Shown piece after piece: positions 31,378 through 43,178 of a stretch of 64,000 nucleotides of DNA (the stretch's first letter is position 1; every line of letters begins with the position of its first letter). Below the pieces are notes generated by a model. The model was not told the DNA's origin, searched no databases, and worked only from the letters and a program-made list of their open reading frames with translations. The translations under genes were made by a program, and so were the position numbers. This stretch comes from Porpolomopsis calyptriformis (Eukaryota; Basidiomycota; Agaricomycetes; Agaricales; Hygrophoraceae), in assembly GCA_951640195.1 (NCBI GenBank), contig OX621168.1, positions 1,302,001-1,366,000 of the forward strand, written 5' to 3'.

Positions 31378-34300
31378 TCACCGTCCTGCCTTCTTCCGAT
31401 TCGAGGACTTCTTTTTTGGTCGATTGTCATCGTCCGAGTCACCGGACTCATTCCCTTTCCGGCCACCCTCGGCTCGTTTCTTGTCAGCTACGGAGGCAAG
31501 TCAAGCCCTATTCTAAACAAGGAATTGTAATACTCACATTTCGCAGCTCTCCTCTCCAGCTCGTCCCAATCTTCGCCTTTTAAATACAGTCAACACCTGC
31601 ATGCTATTGGAGAAAGCGGGAAAACAAACCTGCGTCACTGCCATCACCATCAAACGAGACACTGTCGTCAAAGTCGCTACCAGAGTCATTATAATCGCTT
31701 TCAGCGTCACTGCTCTCCACTTCCTCGAAGTCTTCCGGTTCAGCTTCAAACTCGGATTCCGAGTCAGACCCTGAGGATTCGCTCTGATGAGACAATGTCA
31801 GAAGTGAACAGTCTGTCCATCAAAGAAAGAACTTGCATCGTCTCCACCGGTTGCCCCACCAAGGAAACTCCAACCACCTTGTTGGAAAAACTCGTATGGA
31901 CTATCGTTGATTGTTTTCATGATTGGACCCCAATTGAGATTGACGGGTCCCACACTAAGCGGTATGTCTACCGAGCTGGTATCGTTGACGTCAGCACACT
32001 TCTCCATTTGTGAGATCCTTGACATACTCCAACCAGTTCTTGACGTCGTCAAGTTGTCCGCTTTGTATCGAGTTGATATGAAGAGGAGTTTTGGTGAAGT
32101 CTTTGAATACCAGCACGAGATCAAATTGCCTCAGGCTGAATTGCACACGCTCCAAGGATGCGATCTCAATGTCAGCCAGTGTGACGACAAGGAAGGGAGG
32201 ATCCGAAAGATGTACAAGACAATCCGTGGTGGGTTGAAGGCGGACGTTGGTTCTGTAAGGAACGCCTTCGAAAGCCAGCTCTCTGAACGGTATATCCAGG
32301 TCAAGAGCCTCGCCGGTCTATGAGTCGGAAGGTAAGGTGTGAACACGGAGGTGTAGCTCAAGACATACAAACGTTGACCCCGCCTCAGAGACTTTATCTG
32401 CGAAAATCCGGAATTCCTTGTTCAGCATTTGCCGCCGCTTCCTCTCCTGTTGTTCCATTTCGATTTCATCCTCGTCCCCGGAACGATACTTCCGCTTTCT
32501 ATTCCCCGTCTCATCAAATTGCACGTCGGAAGCCTCGCGGAAAAATTGCACATCCTGAAGAGGCGATTAAGTAAAAAAAAATGATGACCAAACCAATGAA
32601 GACAAACGTGGGCTTTCTTCTTGCCAATCATAATGGGTGCCTTGAGATGAAGGTGGATGATAACTAGGAGTTCTTTGTCACACGGTTGGAAAAATAGGTG
32701 TTTGACGTTGCTGAAGAGAATATCTAGGCACAATATAAGACCTCTTGCCGTGGAAAGGGAGAGATAATTACCGATTTTTTGAGAACCTAGTGGTGATTGG
32801 TAGCGTAGGCCGTTTTGATGAATTTCCACCTCGCCTGGTAACCGTTTCCCGTCGAGGGCAGGCCTGACGAACACTTCTGGTAGTTTGCTAGGTCTTCTTC
32901 CTTTCAATTCCTGAAGAACGTCTTGTTCGATGACATCCGCCATTTCCCTCTTCTGCTGTTCTCGTTTGTTCACTTCCTTCTTCAAGTCCGTTATCTGCCT
33001 GCATACGCTGTCGAACCGATGACCATCTGGCGAACGGTAAGTGACAGAACGAATAAATGTGGCATCTGGGTCTTCGAATGGCTGTGTGACGTGAGGCGTG
33101 ATGAGAAATTGTCATTTTTATAATGAAAGTGTTATACCGTATCCTCTTTTTTGCCGGCGAGCTGACCAGGCGTTTGAAAATTGATCCGTAAAAAGGTGAA
33201 ATCACCCTCGTCATTCTTGCTTGCGTTCTTTATAGTATTAATATGGAAGGGCACAGCGAACCCCTGGATGGGTAAAATAATACTTTGGGCCTTGCGGTCA
33301 ACGTAGATCTAGTCCGAGTGATCAATATTATGACAGCCGGGACAATTATTAAACGACGCACCCGCATACTCTCAGCCTCTTTTGGGAGGGCCGCATCCCC
33401 CTTGTAACTCTGAAAACGCTTCCAGGTCTTACCCTCTTTTCCACCCCCGCCCTCAGCTTCTTCAGAGTACTTATTCAACCCTTCAACCTGCAGTTGAGCA
33501 TGCAGCTCCTTCTGGTGCTCCGCAAGCTTCGTCGCGGCGGTCAACAGGACTTCTTCCTGTGCAGCACTACGTGTCTTGTTGCGCAAGACCTTTCCCCCAA
33601 CAGTTTTGTTCTTGAGGGGTGACAACACAAGGCCGTTCGTAGATCGTTTCGACACGTTATCTTTCTTTGTCGGTATAACCTCTCCATCACTTTCGGTTGT
33701 CAGAAAGAATAAAGTATCCTTGATTGACTTCACCCCTTCGGTGAGTAGAATCGACTTATCATGGTCAACCTTTATAGTATCAACAAGGTGCAGATGGTAA
33801 CTACAAAGGGAATCAGCAGAGCTCAAAATATAGTTGAAATGAGTCACCTGTTCTCGTTATCGTCAAGCAAATCCATAAAACCCAAGGTTAGGTTGAAGAC
33901 CATGTCTGTCTTTAGACGACGCCCATTCTTCGAGGATAATAAGTACGAAGAGTCGCGGAATTCCATTCCCATCTGGGAAGATTCGCGAAGTCAGGTTATT
34001 GGAATGGTGGGAATTGAGGGATTCCATTACCCCAAAGCCAAGATTCTTCACAAAGTGCTTCTCTAACTCCGGTTTCCTTGATCGAACGAAAGAAAGTGCG
34101 TGTTGGTAAACTTCCCGAGCGATCATACCGTCTTTTGTGGTATTCACAATTTCAGCTTGCAAGGTCAGTAGGAAGTTATAAACCGCTTCTTGTTCCTGTC
34201 CACCGAGCTTTCATATTAGTCGTTAACAGTGTGAAATAGAAGCATACCTTGGTGGGATCGACAATAAAGCTCCGTCCTACATTTGCGCAATAACCCTTGT

Positions 34301-35468
34301 ATCGCATGCCAACCGCTACCAAGACCACACCTTTGTGGGCTATCTGATCTGGCGTGGATTCTGCAGTAAACTTGAGATCGTAACCTGTACTCGTTGACCG
34401 CGATTGAATAATGGGGGGATAACAGAACTCGATTAACTGCCAGTCAACCTACAATCCGTCATTAGCGAGACATGTGATCTAAGACAAACGAAAGCATACA
34501 TCGTTCGGGATCCGTCCCCTATTCCAAACTTTCATATCAGGACCCTTCGCCTTATCACCTTCTCCAGAACCAAGTCGTGCTTCAATCTGTGCAGCGAACG
34601 CATCATGCGTAATCTCGGCTTCCTTGTCCAAAATCATCTCTAATTTCACTGCAATGTGGTGGGTGAGTAAGGTAGAAGTGAAATTAGCCGCGATGCGAAT
34701 CGCTTTCTGCACGACGGGCTCCATCAAAAGCGCCACCATAGATATTGAAGAAGACGTACCAATTCCTCTGGGTCTTTGATAGCCATGAAAGAGGACACAG
34801 CAGGGGACATGTCAACAAGTTCGGGCTTCTTTTCCGCGTCAGAGAGAGCACTTTCCCATGACTGAACAAGTTTTCCGGTGTGTGATTCCTTCATGAGTGT
34901 ACCAACGCGAGAATGAGACGTGTAAAGTTCCGCGAATTTTGGAAGGGTGTCATTTGGAGAATCCTTAGCCTTTGCTTGTGCTAGAATTTCGACGGGGACA
35001 AGAGTTTTATCTTCCTGGATTTGCGCAAGTATTTTTGCTTTTAGGGACCTTCATGAGCGAGCCTCCAGTTCAAATAGTGAAGGGTGTCACCTTTCGAAGC
35101 TGAACATAGAATGGAAACTTTTTTCTTCTGGAAGAGGATCAAAGTAGAGGGGAACTCGTATCCCAGAAGCCACGTCTACAGACGTGCCACGTTAGTATTG
35201 AAGAGACCAAAAGAATGGAGGTCGCCTTCACCTGGAAGCATGTACCTTTGCGTATGGGTTCGTCTTCGCCTGCAGGATCTCCAGCTACAAGGAGAAGGGC
35301 ATCGACATCTGCTATAGAACTGTAATCGTCGTTTTTGTTCGCGTTCTGAGCGACAAAGCACCGAATGAAAACCGAGCCAAGCTTCAGAGATGAATTACGC
35401 ACGTTCCAACTATCGAGAATAAGTTTAAGGCGAGAGTTGAACAGCGGTTTATTTAGTTGGACTTGCAT
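31378..35468 (-). CDS. SPT16: FACT complex subunit SPT16
   Basis: SPT16 with POB3/SSRP1 forms the FACT histone chaperone that reorganises nucleosomes during transcription and replication. The minus-strand multi-exon gene starts at 35468 ([18 protein letters not shown]), with [19 protein letters not shown] in the aminopeptidase-like N-domain. Further landmarks are [76 protein letters not shown] (spliced), [20 protein letters not shown] and [14 protein letters not shown]. The acidic tail ([20 protein letters not shown]) and a basic end ([12 protein letters not shown]) close the protein at TGA 31378-31380. Only part of the exon boundaries was worked out, for example GTGCGT after LDSWN and GTGAAGG after KGTCFQ. 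Confidence 0.93.
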
Positions 35469-35949
35469 CAAAGATGTGAAGAATCACGGTAGATACAAAC
35501 GAGGAGAATGAGTTGGAGGGGTGGATGAGCGCGTCCGCAAAACGCGGAGTTTGAATTCGATGAAGGGCCGTATGGATTGGGAGGACCAAAAATCAGCAGA
35601 AAGTCGTTATGATTGCTAGCTACGCTGGAACAGCCATCTCGCCATTCGTGGGCACCTCAAGGACTTGCTTGACCCGGAAAAATCATCCTAACATCGCCCA
35701 CACCAAGCGGGCGAGCGTGGCATCGTATCACACTTCAGTCACCCATCGCACCCCAACGAGATTTCGGGCAATCGATGGTATTCTGATACTTGAAGGTACT
35801 TGTCGTTTGCGAGGATCTACATGCAGGCTGCTTGATTATTTTAGGGCATCCGCAGACTTTTGGTCGAGTCAGGTGACGTTGTATGCTGTAAACCACCCGC
35901 GCCTCCGCCGTGCCTACTTGCACAACCCTGGGGATTACTTCTGGATCTC
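35469..35949. other. Divergent intergenic region, SPT16 / metallophosphoesterase 1
   Basis: No gene is supported here. A 127-codon frame on the plus strand overlaps the start of the next gene in another frame and has no family signal. The region probably contains the promoters of both genes. Confidence 0.5.
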
Positions 35950-36979
35950 ATGTCTGAAATCCTCGAGTCCGCGACAGCGAAAGTATATCTGAACCCCAGC
36001 AACGTACCTCCTCATCCGGGTGAATCCTGGACGCGATTCGTCTGCATTTCTGACACCCACGGACGGCGCTTTCCTGTCCCTGCTGGCGACGTGCTCATAC
36101 ACGCCGGTGATCTAAGCCACAATGGGGTTGCAGATGGCACGGTGAAATGGATTAAAACTCTGGAACATCGGGTAAAGATGTGAGCCTTTCGTAGAACAGT
36201 TCTGCGTTATATTTGCTCACACAACTCTACAGAATCATTGCTGGTAACCATGATGTGAGTGGTTTGTCATACGCCCCACCCTAACCAGCGTGATATACCC
36301 CAAAAAAGATATACTTGGATGGGAAGCTGTCAGACCAAGGATATTTCCAAAGGAAGGTTAGTTGCATGAGCCTAATTTCTTTCCACCTCACTAAGATTCT
36401 GTTCCGGTTAGCACGTAAATCAAGCACGCTCGTTATTCCTTAGCAAGGCAGCCAAGGATGCCGGTATCCACTACCTCGAGTACGAATCTTTTCAATTTAC
36501 TACCCCATCTGGAAAGCAGTGGAAAGTTTATGGATCCCCGGTATGCAATTATACCCTATATTTTTATCACCGCGGGACGCATAGCTCCAGGGCTCACCTC
36601 GCTATGGCATGGGAGGCTTTCAATACTCTGGCGATACGGAGGCTTTCGGTGAGATCGCTTTCGAACAACTACGGGAGCATATGATCGATAGGTTTATCTA
36701 GGCATTTACGAGCACATTCCGCCTGACACAGAAATTCTGATTACTCACACACCTCCGCACAGGACGTTGGACAGGACCAAGCGTGGATTACATGCCGGTT
36801 GTCGGGTTTTAGCGGCGAAATTAAATCAACTCAGCTCCTGTAGACTGCATGTCTTTGGTCATATCCACGAGGCACGCGGTGCCTGCATTATCGAAGGCGA
36901 CCAAGCAAATGAACGAGTTATGGCAAATGCGGCTTTATATTCGGGTAAACCAGCTATTACGATTGACCTTAGAAATTAG
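35950..36979 (+). CDS. Metallophosphoesterase, paralog 1
   Basis: The six-exon model join(35950-36179, 36233-36254, 36309-36356, 36412-36540, 36591-36648, 36702-36979) gives 254 residues; exon 2 is only 22 nt. All calcineurin-like phosphoesterase motifs are present: CISDTHG, GDVLIHAGDLS, IIAGNHD, ILITHTPPH and HVFGHIHEARG. These coordinate two metal ions for phosphate-ester hydrolysis; the substrate is unknown. The start ATG gives MSEILESATAKVYLNP, identical in position to paralog 2. Exon lengths match paralog 2 exactly, showing duplication of the whole gene. Confidence 0.88.
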
Positions 36980-37217
36980 CAGTAGTGTAGCTCGTTAGGC
37001 TGAGTTAAACATGTAAACGTGTGTCCCTTCCACAGGTCGGTCCACAGCACTACGCCGGTGTTTTTTGATTCTTAAAGAGACCTTATGCTAGCAATTAGAA
37101 GAAATATCGACTCGAACACCCTCTTCCTATAGGCGGCGATGCTTATTGCTTGCGGTCAAAGTCAATTCCGGCCATAGGAACGACCAGTCTTGACCGGCAC
37201 ACCACTGATGCCATCCC

Positions 37218-38310
37218 ATGCCTTCCGGGTCCCTCCCAATCGAAATTTGCATAATGGTCATTGACGACCTCCAAGATGACCTTGCAGCTTTACTAGCATA
37301 CAATTTAGCTCGCAAAACATCCCACATGCCAGCCGGTATCGTCTATCACTCTCGAGACCTTGCCCGACGCCGAGCGGGTGTTCTGCAAGCTCATCCATCA
37401 ATGCTGGTTCATACATCCGCCAGCTATCAATCGTCGTGATCGATGGGTGGAGCATTTATTACCTGAGATGGCCACACGCCTATTAAACGTATCAACGCTC
37501 GAGATTGACTTTTTAAGGTTGACGATCCTCAAGGATACCTTATGGTCCATCACAGAGCTGAAGATGTACTACCTCAGGTGCGAGACGTCAGCAGAAGCGA
37601 GCAAATTCATTGCGTCCTTCTCACCCTTGGCGGATCTCTTATGCCTTTTCCTATCTAGCGGAACACCCGTGATCCCGTTACCCAGCCTAAAATCCACCAC
37701 CCTTCCTTGCTCTTACTCGGATTCCTACAATTCACTTTTCGGTATTGAGCCCTTGCACACCCTCAACTTTAAATTTACAGAAGGGTACCCTGAAAAAGAA
37801 GTGGGTAACTTGCTGAAGACGCTAGGTTCCAGCCTCGAATATCTCAGCTTCCCAGTTATGCTTCGTCCCAAGGACAGAGGTCAGCATATCTTTCCTATCT
37901 TACTTCGACTTGCTTAAATAAATAAAATATACGGTGCTTGAAAATGATATCAACCTAGCTCACAACACGCATCTTTGCTTCATCAGTCCGTCATACACCG
38001 AAAGCCTTTTTTCTCTACCTGGTCCCCCTGCATTGGATTGGCTTTTCGCATTATGGTCTCATGTCATATGGAGCGCGTATCCTTCGAGTACTCCCCGTCT
38101 TCTCTGGACAATGTGAAATCGTTCAATTGGGCCAGCATAGACTTCATTTCTGCTCAACGACGAAGGACGAACCTTAACAAGTTCTCAAGACTTCCGGCGC
38201 TTCAGAGGCACGAAGATGAGAGTGAATCGGCTTTTGAGTTTATCAGAGCCCGTTTACCTACACTTGAAAGTCGCGGTATCGTCCACTTGTCCGCAACGAC
38301 GACTACATAA
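37218..38310 (+). pseudogene. F-box-like pseudogene between the metallophosphoesterase copies
   Basis: The first frame begins MPSGSLPIEICIMVIDDLQD, an F-box-like start of a family different from the array at 6.7-12.9 kb. After a frameshift near 37390 it resumes as RWVEHLLPEMATRLLNVSTL and continues with leucine-rich segments to about 37917. A further part, DINLAHNTHLCF, shifts frame again near 38060 to MERVSFEYSPSSLDNVKSF and ends after ARLPTLESRGIVHLS. At least two frameshifts are needed, so it is probably dead, though an unrecognised intron could account for one of the breaks. Confidence 0.5.
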
Positions 38311-39370
38311 TTGAATGGTCCTTGCTACAACCCCGCCACGACCCCCGCCGAATCTACACAATGCACTTTCAGAACTTACCCTTTGGCAGGCACGGCATGA
38401 TAGGCATATACGTCTACCTAACTCCACAAAAATGACCCCATCCAGTTACACCAGCTCTATGGATGTTATCGTCCTCCCCTCACATGGTACCACCATGTCA
38501 CCTTCGTAGATTGGCTTCCGGGTCTATCTTCCCTCCTTACGTGCTCATCATCAGGCTGATCAACAAGGACCGAATTCGAGACAACGAAGGATTTGATTGT
38601 ATCGCGGTCTGGAAAGCCAGACTGTTTTTGCTGATTGGGTTATCGTCTGGGCAAGTAGGCAGCATTATGCATGTCTTTCTCATCCCCTTCGCTCTCTTAC
38701 CTCTGTGCGCCCATATGCTCCAGGTCCTGAAGTACATCATCCCGGGCCATCCTGAATGATACCTCTACTAAATGCCAACGTCGCACAGAAATTGCGACTA
38801 TTGTCCTCTGGGTCGCACAAAACATGAGTGGAGAGTGAGTATAATTTTTCCTTTGTAGCTGTACCAGCGGGATGACATTCAAGTGCACTCTAAGGAATTG
38901 CATGGTTGAACGCCCTGTTCTTGTGCAGCTGAGAAGGGATATGATGCGATGCTGCTCACTCGAGATATCATCCAAGTTGACCCGAAGGACTTGGATGGTG
39001 GGACGCTCCCTTTCATATGCTGTTGGGGATGGACCCTTTACTGCGTGAACTCGCTATCGCCCCACGATACAATTTGGAAAAGAGAAGAGGTATCAACAAC
39101 GAGACTTGTGCTTATGTATCAGCTCTATCGTTGCTCATGATCCTGTGAATATCATGCTTAAGTTTACTGTAGTTTTCATTCATCTCTCCTTGCCCAAAAC
39201 TATTCCACAATTGTCTTTTACACATTTAGCGGCATCCAAACTGAGGTAGGTCACTTGTTATCGTACATAGTAATCTCATATTCGCTTCTAGCACATAGAT
39301 CAATAATTGTAGCCAACTTCCCTTGGGCCACACACCTGCCTACATAACATATAGATTGTTTCTGGTTCTC
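38311..39370. other. Gene-poor stretch upstream of metallophosphoesterase 2
   Basis: Several frames of 60-98 codons occur on both strands, including one with hydrophobic content at 38463-38759, but none shows a recognisable family or a supported start. The DNA directly before 39371 resembles the region before paralog 1 only near the ATG (CTCATGTCTGAAATCCTCGA). Confidence 0.45.
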
Positions 39371-40399
39371 ATGTCTGAAATCCTCGAATCCACGACGGCG
39401 AAAGTGTATCTGAATCCCGGAAATGTACCTCGTCACCCAGGTGAATCCTGGACGCGATTCGTCTGCGTTTCTGATACCCACGGGTGGCGTTTTCCTGTCC
39501 CTGCTGGCGACGTTCTCATACACGCCGGCGATCTCAGTCACAACGGGGCTCCAGATGGCACGGTGAAATGGATTAAATCTTTGGAGCATCGCGTAAAGAT
39601 GTGAGCTTTTCGTAGAACAATTCTGCGTTGTACTTGCTCACATAACTCCGCAGAATCATTGCTGGTAACCATGATGTGAGCGGTCTGTCATACCTCTCAC
39701 TCTACCCAACGTGATATATCCCAGATAGACCTAGATGAGAAACTATTCGATCAAGGATATATCCCAAAGAAGGTCTGCTGCGTGAACCTAATTTCTTTTC
39801 ACTTCTCTGAGATTCTGTTCCTGTTAGCATCTAAACCAAGCACGCTCTTGTGTTCTAAACAAAGAAGCCAAGGATGCCGGTATCCGCTATCTCGAGTATG
39901 AATCTTTTCAATTTACAACTCCATCCGGAAAGCAGTGGAAAGTTTATGGATCCCCAGTATGCAATCATATCTTATATCTTGATCATCGCAAATAGTATAG
40001 CTTTAGGGCACACCTCGTTATGGCATGGGAAGCTTTCAGTACTCCAGAAATACGGAGGCTTTCGGTGAGATCGCTTTCTAATGATTACGAGAGCATATGA
40101 TCGATAGGTTTTATTAACCAGACGTTTACGAGCGCATTCCGTCCGACACAGAAATTCTGATTACTCACACACCCCCGCACAGAACGTTGGACAGGACCAA
40201 GTCTGGATCACACGTCGGTTGTCAGGTTTTAGCGGCAAAGTTAAGCCAACTCAGCAGCTGTAGACTGCACGTCTTTGGTCATATCCACGAGGCACGCGGT
40301 GCCTGTATTATTGAAGGAGACCACGCAAATGAACGAGTCATGACAAATGCGGCTTCATATTCGGAGAAATCTGCTATCACGATTGACCTCAGAAATTAG
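39371..40399 (+). CDS. Metallophosphoesterase, paralog 2
   Basis: The model join(39371-39600, 39654-39675, 39725-39772, 39828-39956, 40007-40064, 40122-40399) gives 254 residues with the same six exon lengths as paralog 1 (230, 22, 48, 129, 58 and 278 nt). Motifs are intact: CVSDTHGWRF, GDVLIHAGDLS, IIAGNHD, the ILITHTPPH region and HVFGHIHEARG. Differences cluster in surface-like segments, for example GNHDIDLDEKLFD versus GNHDIYLDGKLSD after the metal site, and in the exon 5 peptide. Both copies look functional, so gene dosage or substrate divergence are possible. The interval 40400-40644 has no gene. Confidence 0.88.
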
Positions 40400-40644
40400 C
40401 AGACAGTCTTTCTCCGTTACCTCTCGTGTAATTATGCCACATCGATGTTTGAATACCCTGAACAGCTGAGCCAATAGAATATCTTCATGATGATGATTTG
40501 TTCAGCCATGTATTATTTCGATAGGTCGATCTAAGGTGATTCTTTGATTCTCTCAGTTGATCGAGGTAATCAACTCTTTGCAGATCGCGACATTTCCAAA
40601 TGAAATTTGGACGGTACAAGCACAAAGGTTCCATCCAAGCGAGG

Positions 40645-42786
40645 TCAATCGTCGCTCGTGTCTAGCGGTGCAAGATCTCTAAGAATGAAAACAATCTCCT
40701 CCACTCGCATTTCGAGTATTGTTAGCATTTCCCGCTTACTCTCCCACTCCTTAAGCGTCTCGCGTTCCATCTTGGTCAACAAGTTCTCATCCTGGCTGAC
40801 ATCGCTTCTCTGCTGTTTTTCAAGCACTCCTTTTACTCTAGGTTCTTCTTCTTCTGCTTGCCGACGAACGCCAATGTTGTAAAGGGTCTTATAGAACCTT
40901 CCCAAAAGCACTGAGTATGCTTTGTGAAGGTCCACGTGCCTAAGTGGGCCAATTAAATGGTATCAGAGGGCAGCGTAGGGATACCTACCAGAGATAAAAA
41001 GTTCGCGTGGGATTACGATCCGCACTTTTGGGCACCTCCTGGATACTAATTAACGAATCAGTCGACAAGGCGTACAAGAGCGGTCGGACTTCTTTCGCCG
41101 CCATCATTGCAACCTTTGAAACCTTGAGAAAAGCGAGTGAGTGAGGAGAGGGTACAGACCACGACTGACTAACCTGTTTCTCATCCATCTTCCCTGTATC
41201 TAAGAGGAGTCGTAAAATTCGTACACCGTCGTTACCATGTCGCTCTCGGGCGACTGCCTCTAATACACGCCTTCGCAGCCTTTTGCAAATCAACTCAAAC
41301 TCGATTTGCACCTTAGAAGACCCAAATGATGTGAAGGAAGCTGCCCGTCCCGTTAGTGTAGGATTATCGGCAGACGATAGCAGGCCAAGGTACTCTTTGA
41401 TATATGACAAGCTGGAAGATTTCTTTGACGACAATGCAACTAGGCCGTCGGAGAGGTCAACATTATCGGGTAGCTGCATTGCGATGTTAGCTACCGACGT
41501 GGGGTCTGGAAGTGTGTAAGAGCAAAGACAGAGCTAGAAATTGAAAAAAGAGCTCGACCTGATCGGACTTCCGCAAGACCTGCTTGCTTGGACTCTGTCG
41601 CCTTTAGAGCAGCCCGTAGCACAAGAGCTGCGCTATCATTGAACCGTTCCCTCGCAGCCGTCTCAATAAGCTAACGAAAAAGTTTCGAATAACGAGTCGC
41701 ACAGGAAAGATGCCGCTGCATACCAGATTACGAATATGAATGTTGAATTTGTCAAAGTTAACTCGGAAGAAAATATCGTCCTGCCAATTAATCTCAGTAT
41801 ATCTGTGAATACCAAAGACAGTTGGTAGACTGACATCCACCTCCTCGTCAACGACCTTCCGCTACGTGTCTGTTAGCAATCAAACCACAAACCAAGAATT
41901 TCTTACTTTGATTGATCTGTGACTAACGTGATCTTTTAATTTGCGTTTCTGGTCCGAATGATTTACAAAAAGGGCTACATTTGAGGAACAGAGAAGACAC
42001 TCACCAGGCCCACATGTTCTGCATCTTCATCCTCTTTTCTTAGTCGTGCAACTGCGGCTTCTTTTGCTTGGCGTAATTCCTTGGCCGTAGGGAATCCAGA
42101 AATTTTCGCTTTTTCTTCTTTCTCGTACTGAATGCACTTGTCCCTGGGCGAAATATGGGATAAACTTGTAGAAGGTTTGAGATAATGTTCAGTGACGAGC
42201 TTGTACAATGCATGAGAGTACGTCGTAGAGGCTAATGCGGCTCATCAGCCAAAAAAAGAGAGCAAGGTGGACAGAGTCAGACCTTTTGGACCATTTAGTG
42301 ACAGTTTGGACATGATGTCTGGTGGGCGAAGCTTTCCGTGGTCCAGGATCAGTTGTACGATCTCCCTACCCTGCGGAAACAACTGAGCTTGAATTGGAAG
42401 AGAGGATGTTGTTCCGCACTGCTTCCCCGAAAAGCTTTTCAGCCTGCCACACAAATCTCCCAAACCTCAACCGCATGAGACATTCATCGACGTTAATATC
42501 CAGAACCTCCCCCTCGTCTTCCGTTTTCGCATGCCACAATATATTATGCTGCACGAGCACCAAGACTGTTGCTCTAACCGTGCGGGGTTTCAGGGCAGTG
42601 TATCTGACTAACTGAGACAAAGGGAGACGCCCGCGAGTAAGGAGAATAGAAGTGACAGCCTGGAGTGCTGGTTTGTCTTTGAATCATCCCCGGAACCGGG
42701 CTCGCAGGTGTGCTTACCGCCGTAAGTGGTCCAAAATGCGAACGGATTATCTGAGTGCATAAACGGGCGGTATCCGTATCCGCCAT
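40645..42786 (-). CDS. RPC82: DNA-directed RNA polymerase III subunit RPC3 (RPC82)
   Basis: RPC82/RPC3 is part of the Pol III-specific heterotrimer that helps initiation at tRNA and 5S genes. The multi-exon minus-strand gene starts MADTDTARLCTQIIRSHFG at 42786, with SQLVRYTALKPRTVRATVLV, NILWHAKTEDEGEVLDINVD, REIVQLILDHGKLRPPDIMS, a charged AKELRQAKEAAVARLRKEDE, INWQDDIFFRVNFDKFNIHI, RRRVLEAVARERHGNDGVRI and the winged-helix end KEVRPLLYALSTDSLISIQE. It finishes with a helical tail, LTILEMRVEEIVFILRDL, and a stop at 40645. Motif order matches the family; exon borders were only partly resolved. Confidence 0.88.
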
Positions 42787-43178
42787 AAATTTGGGTAGCT
42801 GTGGACAACTTCAACGAGTCATAACTTGAAAAAGGATTTTATTGCATTTTATTTTCGGCACTTCGGTAATTTCCGGGAATTATGTATGTACAAACAGAAA
42901 ATTGACCTTCATCCCTCCAACAAATCAAACCATCCGAGTGACTTGGAGCGATGCGCCGTGCTGAAAATGTTAGCAATAACGGAAGCCACGGGAAAGACTT
43001 TTGAAACGAGTAACCGATGCGAATAAATGACTTAGCCTTTGTGTTGATGAAGAATGCGATGCTGAATGATGATGCAACAAATAAAATTCCGTTTGGGAGA
43101 GTGGAGAATGAGGTTTGAGAGATCATCGCCGTCGAGGACAGCGGAGGACCGTCACACCAGGCCGAAACATATGCAAGG

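Noticed and set aside
38315..39140. Several 60-98 codon frames, one hydrophobic, before metallophosphoesterase 2
   Set aside because: Frames are short, interrupted, and match no family; a membrane-protein relic is possible but not supportable.
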